DNA from: Corylus avellana
Taxonomy: Eukaryota > Streptophyta > Magnoliopsida > Fagales > Betulaceae
Direction of reading: 5' to 3'
Assembly: GCF_901000735.1 (NCBI RefSeq)
Contig: NC_081551.1
Span: 7,684,608 to 7,748,607, forward strand
Length of the DNA stretch: 64,000 nt
Shown: one piece after another, positions 47,775 through 58,700 of the stretch
Layout: every line of letters begins with the position of its first letter
Numbering within the stretch: the first letter of the stretch is position 1
Notes under the pieces: model-generated
Seen by the model: the letters and a program-made list of their open reading frames with translations, nothing else
Told to the model about the DNA's origin: nothing
The model's database searches: none
Program-made: the position numbers and the translations under genes

Positions 47775-48560
47775 CATTCTCTTATACATTTTTAGTCCAT
47801 TGTTTATACATTCTCTTATACTATTAAATATGTGAGATATATTTAATTGTAGAATAAACCTTGAATCCGGACCATCTACAAAAGACACCTTTTACAACCC
47901 CCACTCACAAACTGACACCTAAGCAAACACAAAACAAATCCATAAAAATATCATACACCTACACACACTATATTTTAAGCTCAAAAGGGCGAGTCACTCC
48001 AGACCCGTGGGGCAGGGGGTCTAGCCGTGAGTCACTTTCTCTGGTGCTTCTCCGGCGCCGGAGTCAATTTTTTCAGCCTTTAGGGTGATAAAATCTCTAA
48101 AGGATTCACTTCATACCTCTAGATTTTAGTTTTGAATCAAAAAATGAGTTTTGAGGCATTAAAATTGGATTGTCATTCAGGTCACGATGGTTTTAGGCGG
48201 GTTTTGAGGCGAGTCACACCAGACCCACGGCGTCGTGGGTTCAGTGAGACCCACGGCATGGGTTTGGCCGGACCCAAGGCAGGGTCTAGCGGCAGGGGTG
48301 AGAGGTTTTTGGTCTTTTTGTTTTTCATTTTGATTTGCTGTTTTTGTTCTCACTTTACCTTTTTGCAATTTTCTTGAAATGGTGATGTGTTAAATGGAGA
48401 TTGGAGATTGTAAAACAGCCCTTTTACTGATGGTCTTGACCCAAGGGGCTCTCTTAATAGTATAATCTCCACATGTAACTTTATGCAGAACGGGCTGCTT
48501 GTTTGTTAATAAGCCTAACCGCCTAGGAGAGATAATATTGGCCTTGTTTGGCTAATAATC
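47775..48560. other. Flank of hAT copy B
   Basis: Non-coding, matching 38916-39640. It contains tandem 'acccacggc' and 'gggtct' phrases near 48210-48300. No gene is recognised. Confidence 0.6.
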
Positions 48561-49190
48561 TTCTCCTATCCCGAATCAGGATCCCCAACTATTCCTTCAA
48601 AATTGCCAACCGATTTTTTTGTCAATCTCAGCCATTGAATTCCATCCAACCGTCTAAATATCGCCACATGTCCCACTCAAAAGAAAATAATAAAATATTA
48701 TTTATGTTTTAAAAAATAAATACAAAATAAAATAATTATAAATTAAAAAATTAATTTAATAATATGGGATGGTTAGCCACCCCATTTTCCCCATAGAAGT
48801 GGTCAACACCCATCTCCAGAAGCATGGGTTATTTCTCAAGAGCCTTCGCGCCCAAAACCCAAAACAAATTTTTTTTCTGTCAGTCTCTACCATGCCAAAC
48901 CACCCTTTGTGGTGTTAGGGTGGGGTATCACACCCCTCAAAGATTGTTGAAGGAATGCATTATTCTCAGGGCCAAACCCAAAAATATTTGTTTTGAGTTT
49001 GGTTCTAGTAGTCAACACTCTTTCTCAGGGCCCTAGGGGTGGCGCCCACACCCCCAAGGGCCTGGAGGTGGGCCAATCCCTTATGGAAAATTCTGGGTGG
49101 CTAGGCCAGCCTATATTATTAAATTAATTTTTTATTTTTTTAATTATTTTATTTTATATTTATTTTTTAAAATATATGTATTTATTTTTT

Positions 49191-49233
<43 letters not shown>

Positions 49234-49345
49234 GGTGGGACATGTGGCGAACTTTAGACGGTTGGATGGAATTCGATGGCTGAGATTGACAAAAAAGTCG
49301 GCTGGCAATTTTGAAGGAGTAGCCGGGATCCTAATCCCTCCTATC
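48560..49345. mobile_element. TIR element with arms of about 130-150 bp
   Basis: The left arm at about 48560-48700 (including 'gtcaatctcagccattgaat' and 'ccaaccgtctaaatatcgcc') returns inverted at about 49230-49345 (including 'gacggttggatggaattcga'). The interior is AT-rich with GC palindromes near 48770-48800 and 49030-49080. A (TA)n run sits at about 49195-49229. A left-arm copy occurs at about 39655-39809 and a right-arm copy at about 53160-53290, both cut by assembly gaps. Confidence 0.7.
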
Positions 49346-49745
49346 CCTCCCCTTATTTTCACTGCTGCAGTTGCTCCCCCGAGCTGGAGAGGAAAGCTAA
49401 CATCACAATCAATATACGAAATTCTGATACTTGTTTTGAGTTTTGCTGTATATATATATATTTTAACAGAACTAACTTATCTACCAAAAAAATAAAAAAA
49501 AACACTCGTTTTTGTTTATTTAGAATTTTGGCGCACACTACATTTTAGCTACTGCATTGATGTTTGATACCCTCCGGGCCTCCATGAAAAACTGTCTTCA
49601 CTTCACCTCGTATCTCCATTCCTCAATGTTCAGTTGTTCACCTACATATAGAAATGGAAAAAAAAATAATAATATATATAGAGCTCTATATATGTGCAGC
49701 ATGTCTTTCTAAGAAATTATCATCCATAAAGAAGAAAGAAATTGG
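49346..49745. other. 3' flank of receptor-like protein copy 1
   Basis: About 250 bp here match 55560-55799 downstream of copy 2. The run 'cgtttttgtttatttagaat' at about 49507 is the unoccupied insertion site of the retrotransposon that lies at 53457-55574 near copy 2. Confidence 0.7.
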
Positions 49746-52700
49746 TTACCAGCTCCATTCCATGGGGTTGCCCCTAGTCCTGGAGGTTCTATTTGGCGTA
49801 GCCACCTTCTCTTTGAACACTGAAATTGTCCTCTCCTTCACATTATCCACGAAGCTGAAATAAGCTTCCCTCCATTTCTTCTTCAACATCATCACACCAA
49901 GAACTCCCCATAATCCACTCACGTATCCTGCAGACATACAGATGTAAAGCCATTCTATTTTGGATTCGTTTCCTGCTCCTTCATTGTCAGCTTCAGGCGG
50001 CGGCGGCGGGTCGGCGCTCGCACACTTGGGTAGCGGGAAGCCACAGAGTTGAGGGTTGCCAATGTAACTGGAAGGATCAAAGGTCTGCAGCTGATAGCCT
50101 GATGGAATTTGTCCTGACAGGTTGTTGTAGGACACGTTCAAATGGCTTAGAGAAGTTAGCGCAGACATTGTTTGTGGAATTGTGCCAGAGAGCTGGTTTC
50201 TTGAAAAGTCCAGAGACTCCAATGACCTTATGTTGCCAATCATGTCAGGGGTTTTCCCTGTCAAATGGTTGTGGGACAAGTTCAATCCGTGTAGTCCTGT
50301 CAGGCTTGTTAACTCCTCCGGGATGATTCCGACCAGTTTATTATGGGAAAGATCCATGTTGATTAGGTATTTGAGCGTCTTGGTGTACTCGAGCTGTTTC
50401 CCTTTCATGAACTGAACCATGTTTTCGCCATAAGTAGTTGACCATTTATACAGACCAATGTCACTCATTGCTGCATACCCAGATGTCATGCCCCTCAAAT
50501 TGCCAAAACAGACAGGGATTGTTCCTGGTAGATTGTTGTCTGCAAGGTCAAGCACCCGAAGCTCAATAAGGTGACATATTTCTAAAGGAATAGTCCCATC
50601 AAACTTATTTGATCGCAGGCGAAGAATTTCAAGGCCCGACATGCTCTCTCCAATCCATCTGGGAATGTTTCCAGATAATCGATTTTCACCGCCATCGAAA
50701 ATAACCATGCTTGTACAATTGCGTAGAGACGACGGCAGCTCTCCATGAAGACTGTTGTTGCTCAAATGCAAAGACTGCAGTGATGTTGCATTTCCAATTG
50801 AGGCTGGGATGACCCCAGAAAACTTGTTGGCTGAAAAGTCTAGAACAACCAAGATCTGGAAATCGCTCCAACAATCTGGGATGTCACCAGATAGCATGTT
50901 TTTGGAGAGATCAAGAACTCGCAGGGTATTTACTCTGCACAATGAGTTTGGGATAGAACCGGTTATTTGATTGCCAGAGAGAAGTAAGTTGTCCAGTGTG
51001 GGCGTCATGGTGCCAATATCTTCTGGAATTCGACCAGAAATTAAGTTGTTAGTGAGATCCAACCTATTTAGAATAGAAGGAAAAGTTGGCAAGGGGCCTT
51101 CAAATTTGTTGGAGCTCAAGTACAGATTCATGTAGAAAGAATCTGGTTTGGAAAATGTTGGCAGTTTGCCCCTGATCTGGTTTAAGGATAGGTCCAAATA
51201 GGAAAAGTTGAGGTTTGGAAGCCACTGCGGCAGAACATCGGCGATGCTTGTGTTGGAGAGATACAAGGTAATGACTCTTTTCTGCATCCGGAGCCAAGGT
51301 GGAAATTGAGGCCCAATATTGCAAGATCTCATGTTTATGTAATTGACTTGAAATGGGGGCAACCAGTCAGATTTTATTCTCAAAGCCAAAGAGTTGACAC
51401 CAATGTCAAATTCTTCTAATCTTGAGAGGTTGGCAAGGTGGGCTTCTGTCATGGTTCCTTGCAAGAAATTGGTGTTCATGAGTAATTTCTCAAGCAGCGA
51501 AAGTTGCCCAAATGATTCTGGAACTGTTCCATTCAGATGATTACGAGAAAAATCCAACATTCTCAACTTTGTCAATGCCCCATATGATGCTGGAATGGGA
51601 CCAAAGAATGAGTTGTTGGCAAGATCTAGGATTTTTAGTTTCGAAAATTGTGAAAACCATTCAGGCAAAGGACTTCTAACTCTGTTCCATCTCAAACTCA
51701 GTTTCTCTAGACTGCTCCCTATGCACCCAGATGCATCTTTAGAAGGCTCTGCTATTGTTTCGTTTAATCTGTTCATGGTTAAATCTAACACTTCCAAGCT
51801 ACAAAGATTCCACAAAGAACTTGGTATGCCTCCCTCTAATGAATTAAACGACAGGTCTAGGACTACAAGAGAACTGAGATTCCCCAAACCATTTGGAATT
51901 TCGCCTGTCAAATTATTATTGCCAAGATTGAGATGCACAAGGCTTTCCAGGCTACTCAACCACGGAGGAATTGTAAAACCAAAGACATTGGCTGAAAGAT
52001 CAAGGACTTTCAGCGCACGCATGTGCTTGATATTATCAGGAATAGGACCTTGGAGTGCGTTTACACTAATGTCAAAGTGTTGAAGAAGCGTGGAATTGAC
52101 ATAATCATGGAACATATTAACATGATGATCACCATCACCAAGTCCACACGATGACAAACGTAAATCAGCCAAAAGGGTAAGCTTGTTGAGTACCTGAACA
52201 ATGTCAGAGGCGTTCTGGAGGTTCATCCAGCTCATGTCAAGGATTTCCAGAGATGAAAGACGGGAAAGCCATTGGAGGTTCCTGGCAGATAGCTGAAACT
52301 CATATTCGCTTGCACCACTGCTAAGATCAAGAGCATGCAGCCCAGACAGATCACCAAGTTCATCAGGAACCAACCCATTAAACCGCGCATTCGAAAGATT
52401 AAGATATCTCAATCTTTGCATTGAGCCAAAGAAAGTGGGAATTTGGCTTCCCATGAAATCGTTCCAGCTCAAATCCAGGTGCTCCAAATATTTCAACTCC
52501 AGCAAAGAAGGGTCGACAGCATTGGCTTTCAACTGGTCGGAAACTTCAAGGATGTATCCAAACAAATCTGGATAGACAGGGTTTTGGAGGTCAAGCATGA
52601 CAACATTTCCAGTGCTGTTGTTGCAGCTAACTCCTTCCCATTTGCAGCAGTCTTTGCCCGTCCACGAAGTGAGCCGACTGAGGTTGCCGGAGAGGCTGTC

Positions 52701-52847
52701 TTTGAACTGCAGAAGCGCCAATCTTTCTGCTTCTATGCAGGTTGCACAGCAGCAGAAGTTTGAGATTTGTAGGAGAAAAGGAATTACAGCGGCAAGAACT
52801 GTATAGGAGTAGGAGTAGTAGCGCCCCATGTTCAAAGTTGCTGTCAT
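49746..52847 (-). CDS. LRR receptor-like protein, EIX2/Cf type, copy 1
   Basis: An intronless gene for 1033 residues. The plant receptor-like proteins it resembles sit in the plasma membrane, bind microbial elicitors through extracellular leucine-rich repeats, and signal through partner kinases such as SOBIR1, as they lack a kinase themselves. In order: signal peptide (hydrophobic about 14-32), LRRNT cap starting CIEAERLALLQFKDSL, and a long run of plant 24-residue repeats (LxxLxxLxLxxNxLxGxIP). A non-LRR island follows (around GMTSGYAAMSDIGLYKWSTT), then four closing repeats. An acidic Pro-rich spacer (DPPPPPEADNEG) precedes one membrane helix near 966-988 and a 45-residue cytosolic tail. 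The tail contains YFSF, a YxxPhi motif like the endocytosis signal of EIX-type receptors. Copy 2's first ATG is TTG here, so I start at the next ATG; another Met lies six codons on. The frame is intact. Confidence 0.93.
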   Translation of the reverse strand: MTATLNMGRYYSYSYTVLAAVIPFLLQISNFCCCATCIEAERLALLQFKDSLSGNLSRLTSWTGKDCCKWEGVSCNNSTGNVVMLDLQNPVYPDLFGYILEVSDQLKANAVDPSLLELKYLEHLDLSWNDFMGSQIPTFFGSMQRLRYLNLSNARFNGLVPDELGDLSGLHALDLSSGASEYEFQLSARNLQWLSRLSSLEILDMSWMNLQNASDIVQVLNKLTLLADLRLSSCGLGDGDHHVNMFHDYVNSTLLQHFDISVNALQGPIPDNIKHMRALKVLDLSANVFGFTIPPWLSSLESLVHLNLGNNNLTGEIPNGLGNLSSLVVLDLSFNSLEGGIPSSLWNLCSLEVLDLTMNRLNETIAEPSKDASGCIGSSLEKLSLRWNRVRSPLPEWFSQFSKLKILDLANNSFFGPIPASYGALTKLRMLDFSRNHLNGTVPESFGQLSLLEKLLMNTNFLQGTMTEAHLANLSRLEEFDIGVNSLALRIKSDWLPPFQVNYINMRSCNIGPQFPPWLRMQKRVITLYLSNTSIADVLPQWLPNLNFSYLDLSLNQIRGKLPTFSKPDSFYMNLYLSSNKFEGPLPTFPSILNRLDLTNNLISGRIPEDIGTMTPTLDNLLLSGNQITGSIPNSLCRVNTLRVLDLSKNMLSGDIPDCWSDFQILVVLDFSANKFSGVIPASIGNATSLQSLHLSNNSLHGELPSSLRNCTSMVIFDGGENRLSGNIPRWIGESMSGLEILRLRSNKFDGTIPLEICHLIELRVLDLADNNLPGTIPVCFGNLRGMTSGYAAMSDIGLYKWSTTYGENMVQFMKGKQLEYTKTLKYLINMDLSHNKLVGIIPEELTSLTGLHGLNLSHNHLTGKTPDMIGNIRSLESLDFSRNQLSGTIPQTMSALTSLSHLNVSYNNLSGQIPSGYQLQTFDPSSYIGNPQLCGFPLPKCASADPPPPPEADNEGAGNESKIEWLYICMSAGYVSGLWGVLGVMMLKKKWREAYFSFVDNVKERTISVFKEKVATPNRTSRTRGNPMEWSW

Positions 52848-52984
52848 CAATGGCTGAATCAATGTATATGTATCCCATGATTATGATGAGAGTGGCCTAA
52901 TTAACTCGCTTTTGATTTTGTAAGTCAGTCAACTGATTTTGGAAGTGGGTTGCTATAAAATATAAATATTTTTTATCCTTGCTT
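52848..52984 (-). other. 5' flank of receptor-like protein copy 1
   Basis: This matches 58914-59034 upstream of copy 2, including 'gctataaaatataaatattt' at about 52952, a possible TATA region near both copies. The sequence stops at the gap. Confidence 0.5.
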
Positions 52985-53084
52985 NNNNNNNNNNNNNNNN
53001 NNNNNNNNNNNNNNNNNNNNNNNNNNNNNNNNNNNNNNNNNNNNNNNNNNNNNNNNNNNNNNNNNNNNNNNNNNNNNNNNNNNN
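52985..53084. other. Assembly gap (100 N)
   Basis: Exactly 100 N immediately upstream of receptor copy 1. The sequence after it restarts inside the TIR element that also occurs downstream of copy 1. Confidence 1.
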
Positions 53085-53451
53085 AGGCCAGCCCATATTA
53101 TTAAATTAATTTTTTAATTTTTAATTATTTTATTTTATATTTATTTTTTAAAATATAAATAATATTTTATTATTTTCTTTTGAGTGGGACACATGGCGAT
53201 ATTTATACGGTTGAATGGAATTCGATGGTTGAAATTGACAAAAAAATTGGCTAACAATTTTGAAGGAATAGCTGGGATCCTAATCCTTCCTATCCCTCCC
53301 CTTATTTTCCCTGTTGTAGCTGCTCCCCCGAGCTGGAGAGGAAAGCTAACATCACAATCAATATATGAAATCCTGATACTTGTTTTGAGTTTTGTTGTAT
53401 ACATATATAATAGAACTAACTTATCTACCAAAAAAAAAAAACACTCGTTTT
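53085..53451. repeat. Right part of the TIR element plus flank, second copy
   Basis: Colinear with about 49085-49505, including 'gacaaaaaaattggctaaca' and 'gctgctcccccgagctggag'. It shows that the duplicated unit around the receptor genes includes the upstream TIR element. Confidence 0.8.
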
Positions 53452-53456
53452 TGTTT

Positions 53457-55574
53457 TGTTAGAATGCTTTGATAGCATGTTAGAATAATGGAGAGAATAA
53501 AGAGCGGAAGCATAAGGGAAAGCGGAAACATACTAAGGACTACATTGTATTGAGTCTTCTTATCTAATCTAATGATAATGAATACATAGGCCTCTATTTA
53601 TAGAGAGGCAAGTAACCTAATAGACTAAGGAAAAGAAAACCTAATAGACTAAGAAAATGTAAACCTAGTAGACTAATAATACCTAAAAAAGTAAATAACA
53701 AGTAAATAACCCTAACAGAATATTCTTAGCATCCCCCCTCAAACTCAATGTGTAGGGTAAAAGAAAATGGAAAGAAAAATGAATTTGTTGAAAAAGCTGC
53801 TTGTGCCGAAAGAGTTGCCAGAGTGACGGCCGGAGTTGGACGGCCGAAGGCGGTGCACAGAGGCTGGCGGCGGTAGAACCCGGTTCTAACCAGTTGGGTT
53901 GAAAATCTTGGATCAGGGTGATTTCTCAAATACTCCAATATCCCCCCTCAAACTCAAGGTTTGGGAAAAAGAAAGGGATTTTTTTTTTAGGTCCGCCGGA
54001 AAACTCACCGGAGGAGGTCGGAGTTGGGAGGTCGAAGGCATTGCACGGTGGCTGGCAGCGGCAGCTTGTGGCTGAGGGTGGCTGCTGGATGGGCTGAAGC
54101 CTTGGATCCATTCCAAAATTTGGGCTTAAAGCCTTGAAGAAATTGGGCCAGTTAAAAGGGCCAATATTTTTGCAAGAAAACCCATGGACCATTAAAATGC
54201 TTGACCCAAAAATTATGTGAATCGGGTCTAATCCGATGGATCGGGTTAACAAATTTGGATTGGTTTGGAGAGCTTGACCTGGTGACCCAGTTTAGGAACC
54301 GGTATTAGACCGGGTTGGGGAGATCCGATTTGAGCTCGATGACCCGGTTGGAACCGGTTTGAATCGGGTTGAAGAGAGCTTGACCCGGTGACCCAGTTTA
54401 GGAACCGGTATTGGACGGGGTTGTGGAGATCTGATTTTAGCCTGATGACCCGGTTGGAACCAATTTTGGATCGGGTCGAAAATGGTTGGATCCGAATCAT
54501 ATTGATTTTTTTTTTCTCTCTCGAAGCTGACATGTGGCAGAGGAACAGGGGCTGACGTGGCGGCACCTTTGGAGGACACATGGCTGCTGAGGAGAGAGCA
54601 GAAGTACTGGCGTGTGTGATGCACGCCCCAGGCTGGCGGCCGCGTGAGGCGCGTGTGCCTCACACGCCAGGAGGGTAGACTGGCGCGTGGACGTGTGAAG
54701 CCCAGGCGCAGAAGCCCTTGCTGGAGCGTGGAGGCGCATTGATACTCCAATGGCGGCGATCTCGATGGATTTGGGATCACCGGGGATAGATCTATCGAAC
54801 GGAGCAAGAACCACGAAGATCCGACATGGGTGGAGGAGCGGCAGCCACACGTGGAGGCGCGTTGGAGAGATGGCAGTTTCTGAGGGCGGAGCGTGGAGGC
54901 GCGTGCAATGCTGGAATAGGCTAAGATTGCGTAGATCCACCGTTCTGGGGCCGAGACACCACTTTTGGTGGTTATTTCGCCAAGAGGAGTCATGGTGGCG
55001 GGGCGATTGGCTTAGGCAGAAACTGCTGGAGGAGCGTGAAGGAGCTCGGAGGGCTGATGGCGGCAGATCTTCCATAGATCTGTAGATCTAAAGGAGTGGA
55101 AGAGATTTTCAGCAAAAAAAAACCACTTGGCGGCGCACCGATGACCTGATTTGGGAGGTCGCCGGAGGGAGTGCCAGATTGTAAGCGGAAAACCGTTTGG
55201 CGGCGCACTGACGACCGGAATTGGGAGGTCGCCGAAGGGAGAGCCGAAAAACGTTAAAGACGTTTATTGAAGGCCACAAAAGGCGGCTCTGATACCATAT
55301 TAGAATGTTTTGATAGCATGTTAAAATAATGGAGAGATATAGAGAGCAAAAGCATAAGGGAAAGCGGAAACACACTAAGTACTACATTGTATTGAGTCTT
55401 CTTATCTAATCTAATGATAATGAATACAGAGACCTCTATTTATAGAGAGGCAAGTAACCTAATAGATTAAGGAAAGGTAAACTTAGTAGACTAAGGAAAT
55501 GTAAACCTAATAGACTAATAATACCTAAGGAAATAACTAACAAGTAAATAACCCTAACATAATATTCTTTAACA
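53457..55574 (-). mobile_element. Non-autonomous LTR retrotransposon, complete
   Basis: A 2118-bp element on the minus strand. LTRs lie at 53457-53731 (275 bp) and 55298-55574 (277 bp). The 5-bp duplication TGTTT is at 53452-53456 and 55575-55579. The primer-binding site TGGTATCAGAGC (complementary to initiator-Met tRNA) lies directly inside the 5' LTR (55297-55286). A polypurine tract (TTGAGTTTGAGGGGGGA, minus strand) abuts the 3' LTR at 53732-53748. A TATA box (minus strand) lies near 53595-53602 in the LTR. The 1.57 kb interior has no recognisable gag or pol. It holds tandem repeats: a duplicated polypurine-tract block (about 53732 and about 53943), a roughly 112-bp repeat at about 54262-54485, and a roughly 70-bp repeat at about 55130-55260. 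The element resembles TRIM/LARD-type elements mobilised in trans. Confidence 0.9.
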
Positions 55575-55799
55575 TGTTTATTTAGAATTTTGGCACACAC
55601 TACATTAGCTACTACATTGATGTTTGATACCCTCCATGAAAAACAGTCTTTACTTCACCTCGTATCTCCATTCCTCAATGTTCAGTTGTTCACCTACATA
55701 TAGAAATGGAAAAAAAATAATAATAATATATATAGAGCTCTATATATGTGCAGCATGCCTTTGTAAGAAATTATCATCCACAGAGAAGAAAGAAATTGG

Positions 55800-58700
55800 T
55801 TACCAGCTCCATTCCATGGGGTTGCGCCTAGTCCTGGAGGTTCTATTTGGCGTAGCCACCTTCTCTTTGAAGACTGAAATTGTCCTCTCCTTCACATTAT
55901 CCACGAAGCTGAAATAAGCTTCCCTCCATTTCTTCTTCAACATCATCACACCAAGAACTCCCCATAATCCACTCACGTACCCTGCAGACATACAGATGTA
56001 AAGCCATTCTATTTTGGATTCGTTTCCCGCTCCTTCATTGCCAGCTTCAGGCGGCGGCGGCGGGTCGGGGCTCGCACACTTGGGTAGCGGAAAGCCACAG
56101 AGTTGAGGGTTGCCAAAGTAACTGGAAGGATCAAAGGTCTGCAGCTGATAGCCTGATGGAATTTGTCCTGACAGGTTGTTGTAGGACATGTTCAAATGGC
56201 TTAGAGAAGTGAGCGCAGAGATTGTTTGTGGAATTGTTCCAGAGAGCTGGTTTCTTGAAAAGTCCAGGGACTCCAATGACCTTATGTTGCCAATCATGTC
56301 AGGGATTCTCCCTGTCAAATGGTTGTCGGACAAGTTCAATCCGTGTAGTACTGTCAGGTTTGTTAACTCCTCCGGGATGGTTCCGACCAGTTTATTATGG
56401 GAAAGATCCATGTTGATTAGGTATTTGAGCGTCTTGGTGTACTCGAGCTGTTTCCCTTTCATGAACTGAACCATGTTTTCGCCATAAGTAGTTGACCATT
56501 TATACAGACCAATGTCACTCATTGCTGCATACCCAGAAGTCATGCCCCCCAAATTGCCAAAACAGAGAGGGATTGTTCCTAGTAGATTGTTGTCTGCGAG
56601 GTCAAGCACCCGAAGCTCAATAAGGTGACATATTTCTAAAGGAATTGTCCCATCAAACTTATTTGATCGCAGGCGAAGAATTTCAAGGCCCGACATGCTC
56701 TCTCCAATCCATCTGGGAATATTTCCAGATAATCGATTTTCACCACCATCGAAAATAACCATGCTTGTACAATTGCGTAGGGGCGACGGCAGCTCTCCAT
56801 GAAGACTGTTGTTGTTCAAATGCAAAGACTGCAGTGATGTTGCATTTCCAATTGAGGCTGGGATGACCCCAGAAAGCTTGTTGGCTGAAAAGTCTAGAAC
56901 AACCAAGATCTGGAAATCGCTCCAACAATCTGGGATGTCGCCAGATAGCATGTTTTTGGAGAGATCAAGAACTCGCAGGGTATTTACTCTGCACAATGAG
57001 TCTGGGATAGAACCGGTTATTTGATTGCCAGAGAGAAGGAAGTTGTCCAGTGTGGGCGTCATGGTGCCAATATCTTCTGGAATTCGACCAGAAATTAAGT
57101 TGTTAGTGAGATCCAACCTATTTAGAATAGAAGGAAAAGTTGGCAAGGGGCCTTCAAATTTGTTGGAGCTCAAGTACAGATTCATGTAGAAAGAATCTGG
57201 TTTGGAAAATGTGGGCAGTTTGCCCCTGATCTGGTTTAAGGATAGGTCCAAATAGGAAAAGTTGAGGTTTGGAAGCCACTGCGGCAGAACATCTGCGATG
57301 CTTGTGTTGGAGAGATACAAGGTAATGACTCTTTTCTGCATCCGGAGCCAAGGTGGAAATTGAGGCCCAATATTGCAAGATCTCATGTTTATGTAATTGA
57401 CTTGAAATGGGGGCAACCAGTCTGATTTTATTCTCAAAGCCAAAGAGTTGACACCAATGTCAAATTCTTCTAATCTTGAGAGGTTGGCAAGGTGGGCTTC
57501 TGTCATGGTTCCTTGCAAGAAATTGGTGTTCATGAGTAATTTCTCAAGCAGCGAAAGTTGCCCAAATGATTCTGGAACTGTTCCATTGAGATGATTACGA
57601 GAAAAATCCAACATTCTCAACTTTGTCAATGCCCCATATGATTCTGGAATGGGACCAAAGAATGAGTTGTTGGCAAGATCAAGGATTTTTAGGTTCGAAA
57701 ATTGTGAAAACCAATCAGGCAAAGGACTTCTAACTCTGTTCCATCTCAAACTCAGTTTCTCTAGACTGCTCCCTATGCACCCAGATGCATCTTTAGAAGG
57801 CTCTGCTATTGTTTCGTTTAATCTGTTCATGGTTAAATCTAACACTTCCAAGCTACAAAGATTCCACAAAGAACTTGGTATGCCTCCCTCTAATGAATTA
57901 AACGACAGGTCTAGGACTACAAGAGAACTGAGATTCCCCAAACCATTTGGAATTTCGCCTGTCAAATTATTATTGCCAAGATTGAGATGCACAAGTCTTT
58001 CCAGGCTAGTCAACCAAGGAGGAATTGTAAAACCAAAGACATTGGCTGAAAGATCAAGGACTTTCAGCGCACGCATGTGCTTGATATTATCAGGAATAGG
58101 ACCTTGCAGTGCGTTTACACTAATGTCAAAGTGTTGAAGAAGCGTGGAATTGACATAATCGTGGAACATATTAACATGATGATCACCATCACCAAGTCCA
58201 CACGATGACAAACGTAAATCAGCCAAAAGGGTAAGCTTGTTGAGTACCTGAACAATGTCAGAGGCGTTCTGGAGGTTCATCCAGCTCATGTCAAGGATTT
58301 CCAGAGATGGAAGACGGGAAAGCCATTGGAGGTTGCTGGCAGATAGCTGAAACTCGTATTCGCTTGCACCACTGCTAAGATCAAGAGCATGCAGCCCAGA
58401 CAGATCACCAAGTTCATCAGGAACAACCCCGTTAAACCGCGCATTCGAAAGATTAAGATATCTCAGTCTTTGCATTGAGCCAAAGAAAGTGGGAATTTGG
58501 CTTCCCATGAAATCGTTCCAGCTCAAATCCAGGTGCTCCAAATATTTCAACTCCAGCAAAGAAGGGTCGACAGCGTTGGCTTTCAACTGGTCGGAAACTT
58601 CAAGGATGTATCCAAACAAATCTGGATAGACAGAGTTTTGGAGGTCAAGCATGACAACATTTCCAGTGCTGTTGTTGCAGCTAACTCCTTCCCATTTGCA

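Larger units (their letters stand above)
39910..48720. repeat. Large duplicated block, copy B
   Basis: Copy B starts 'agcaaaagagcaaagaga' right after the gap, equivalent to about 32449 in copy A, and is colinear to about 48700. It retains features that copy A lost: the second LTR with primer-binding site and the hAT left end. It also has an extra MITE at 47132-47684. Confidence 0.85.

Noticed and set aside
54292..55085. Frames up to 233 residues inside the retrotransposon at 53457-55574
   Set aside because: They overlap one another on both strands, follow GC-rich tandem repeats and show no gag, protease or reverse transcriptase motif.
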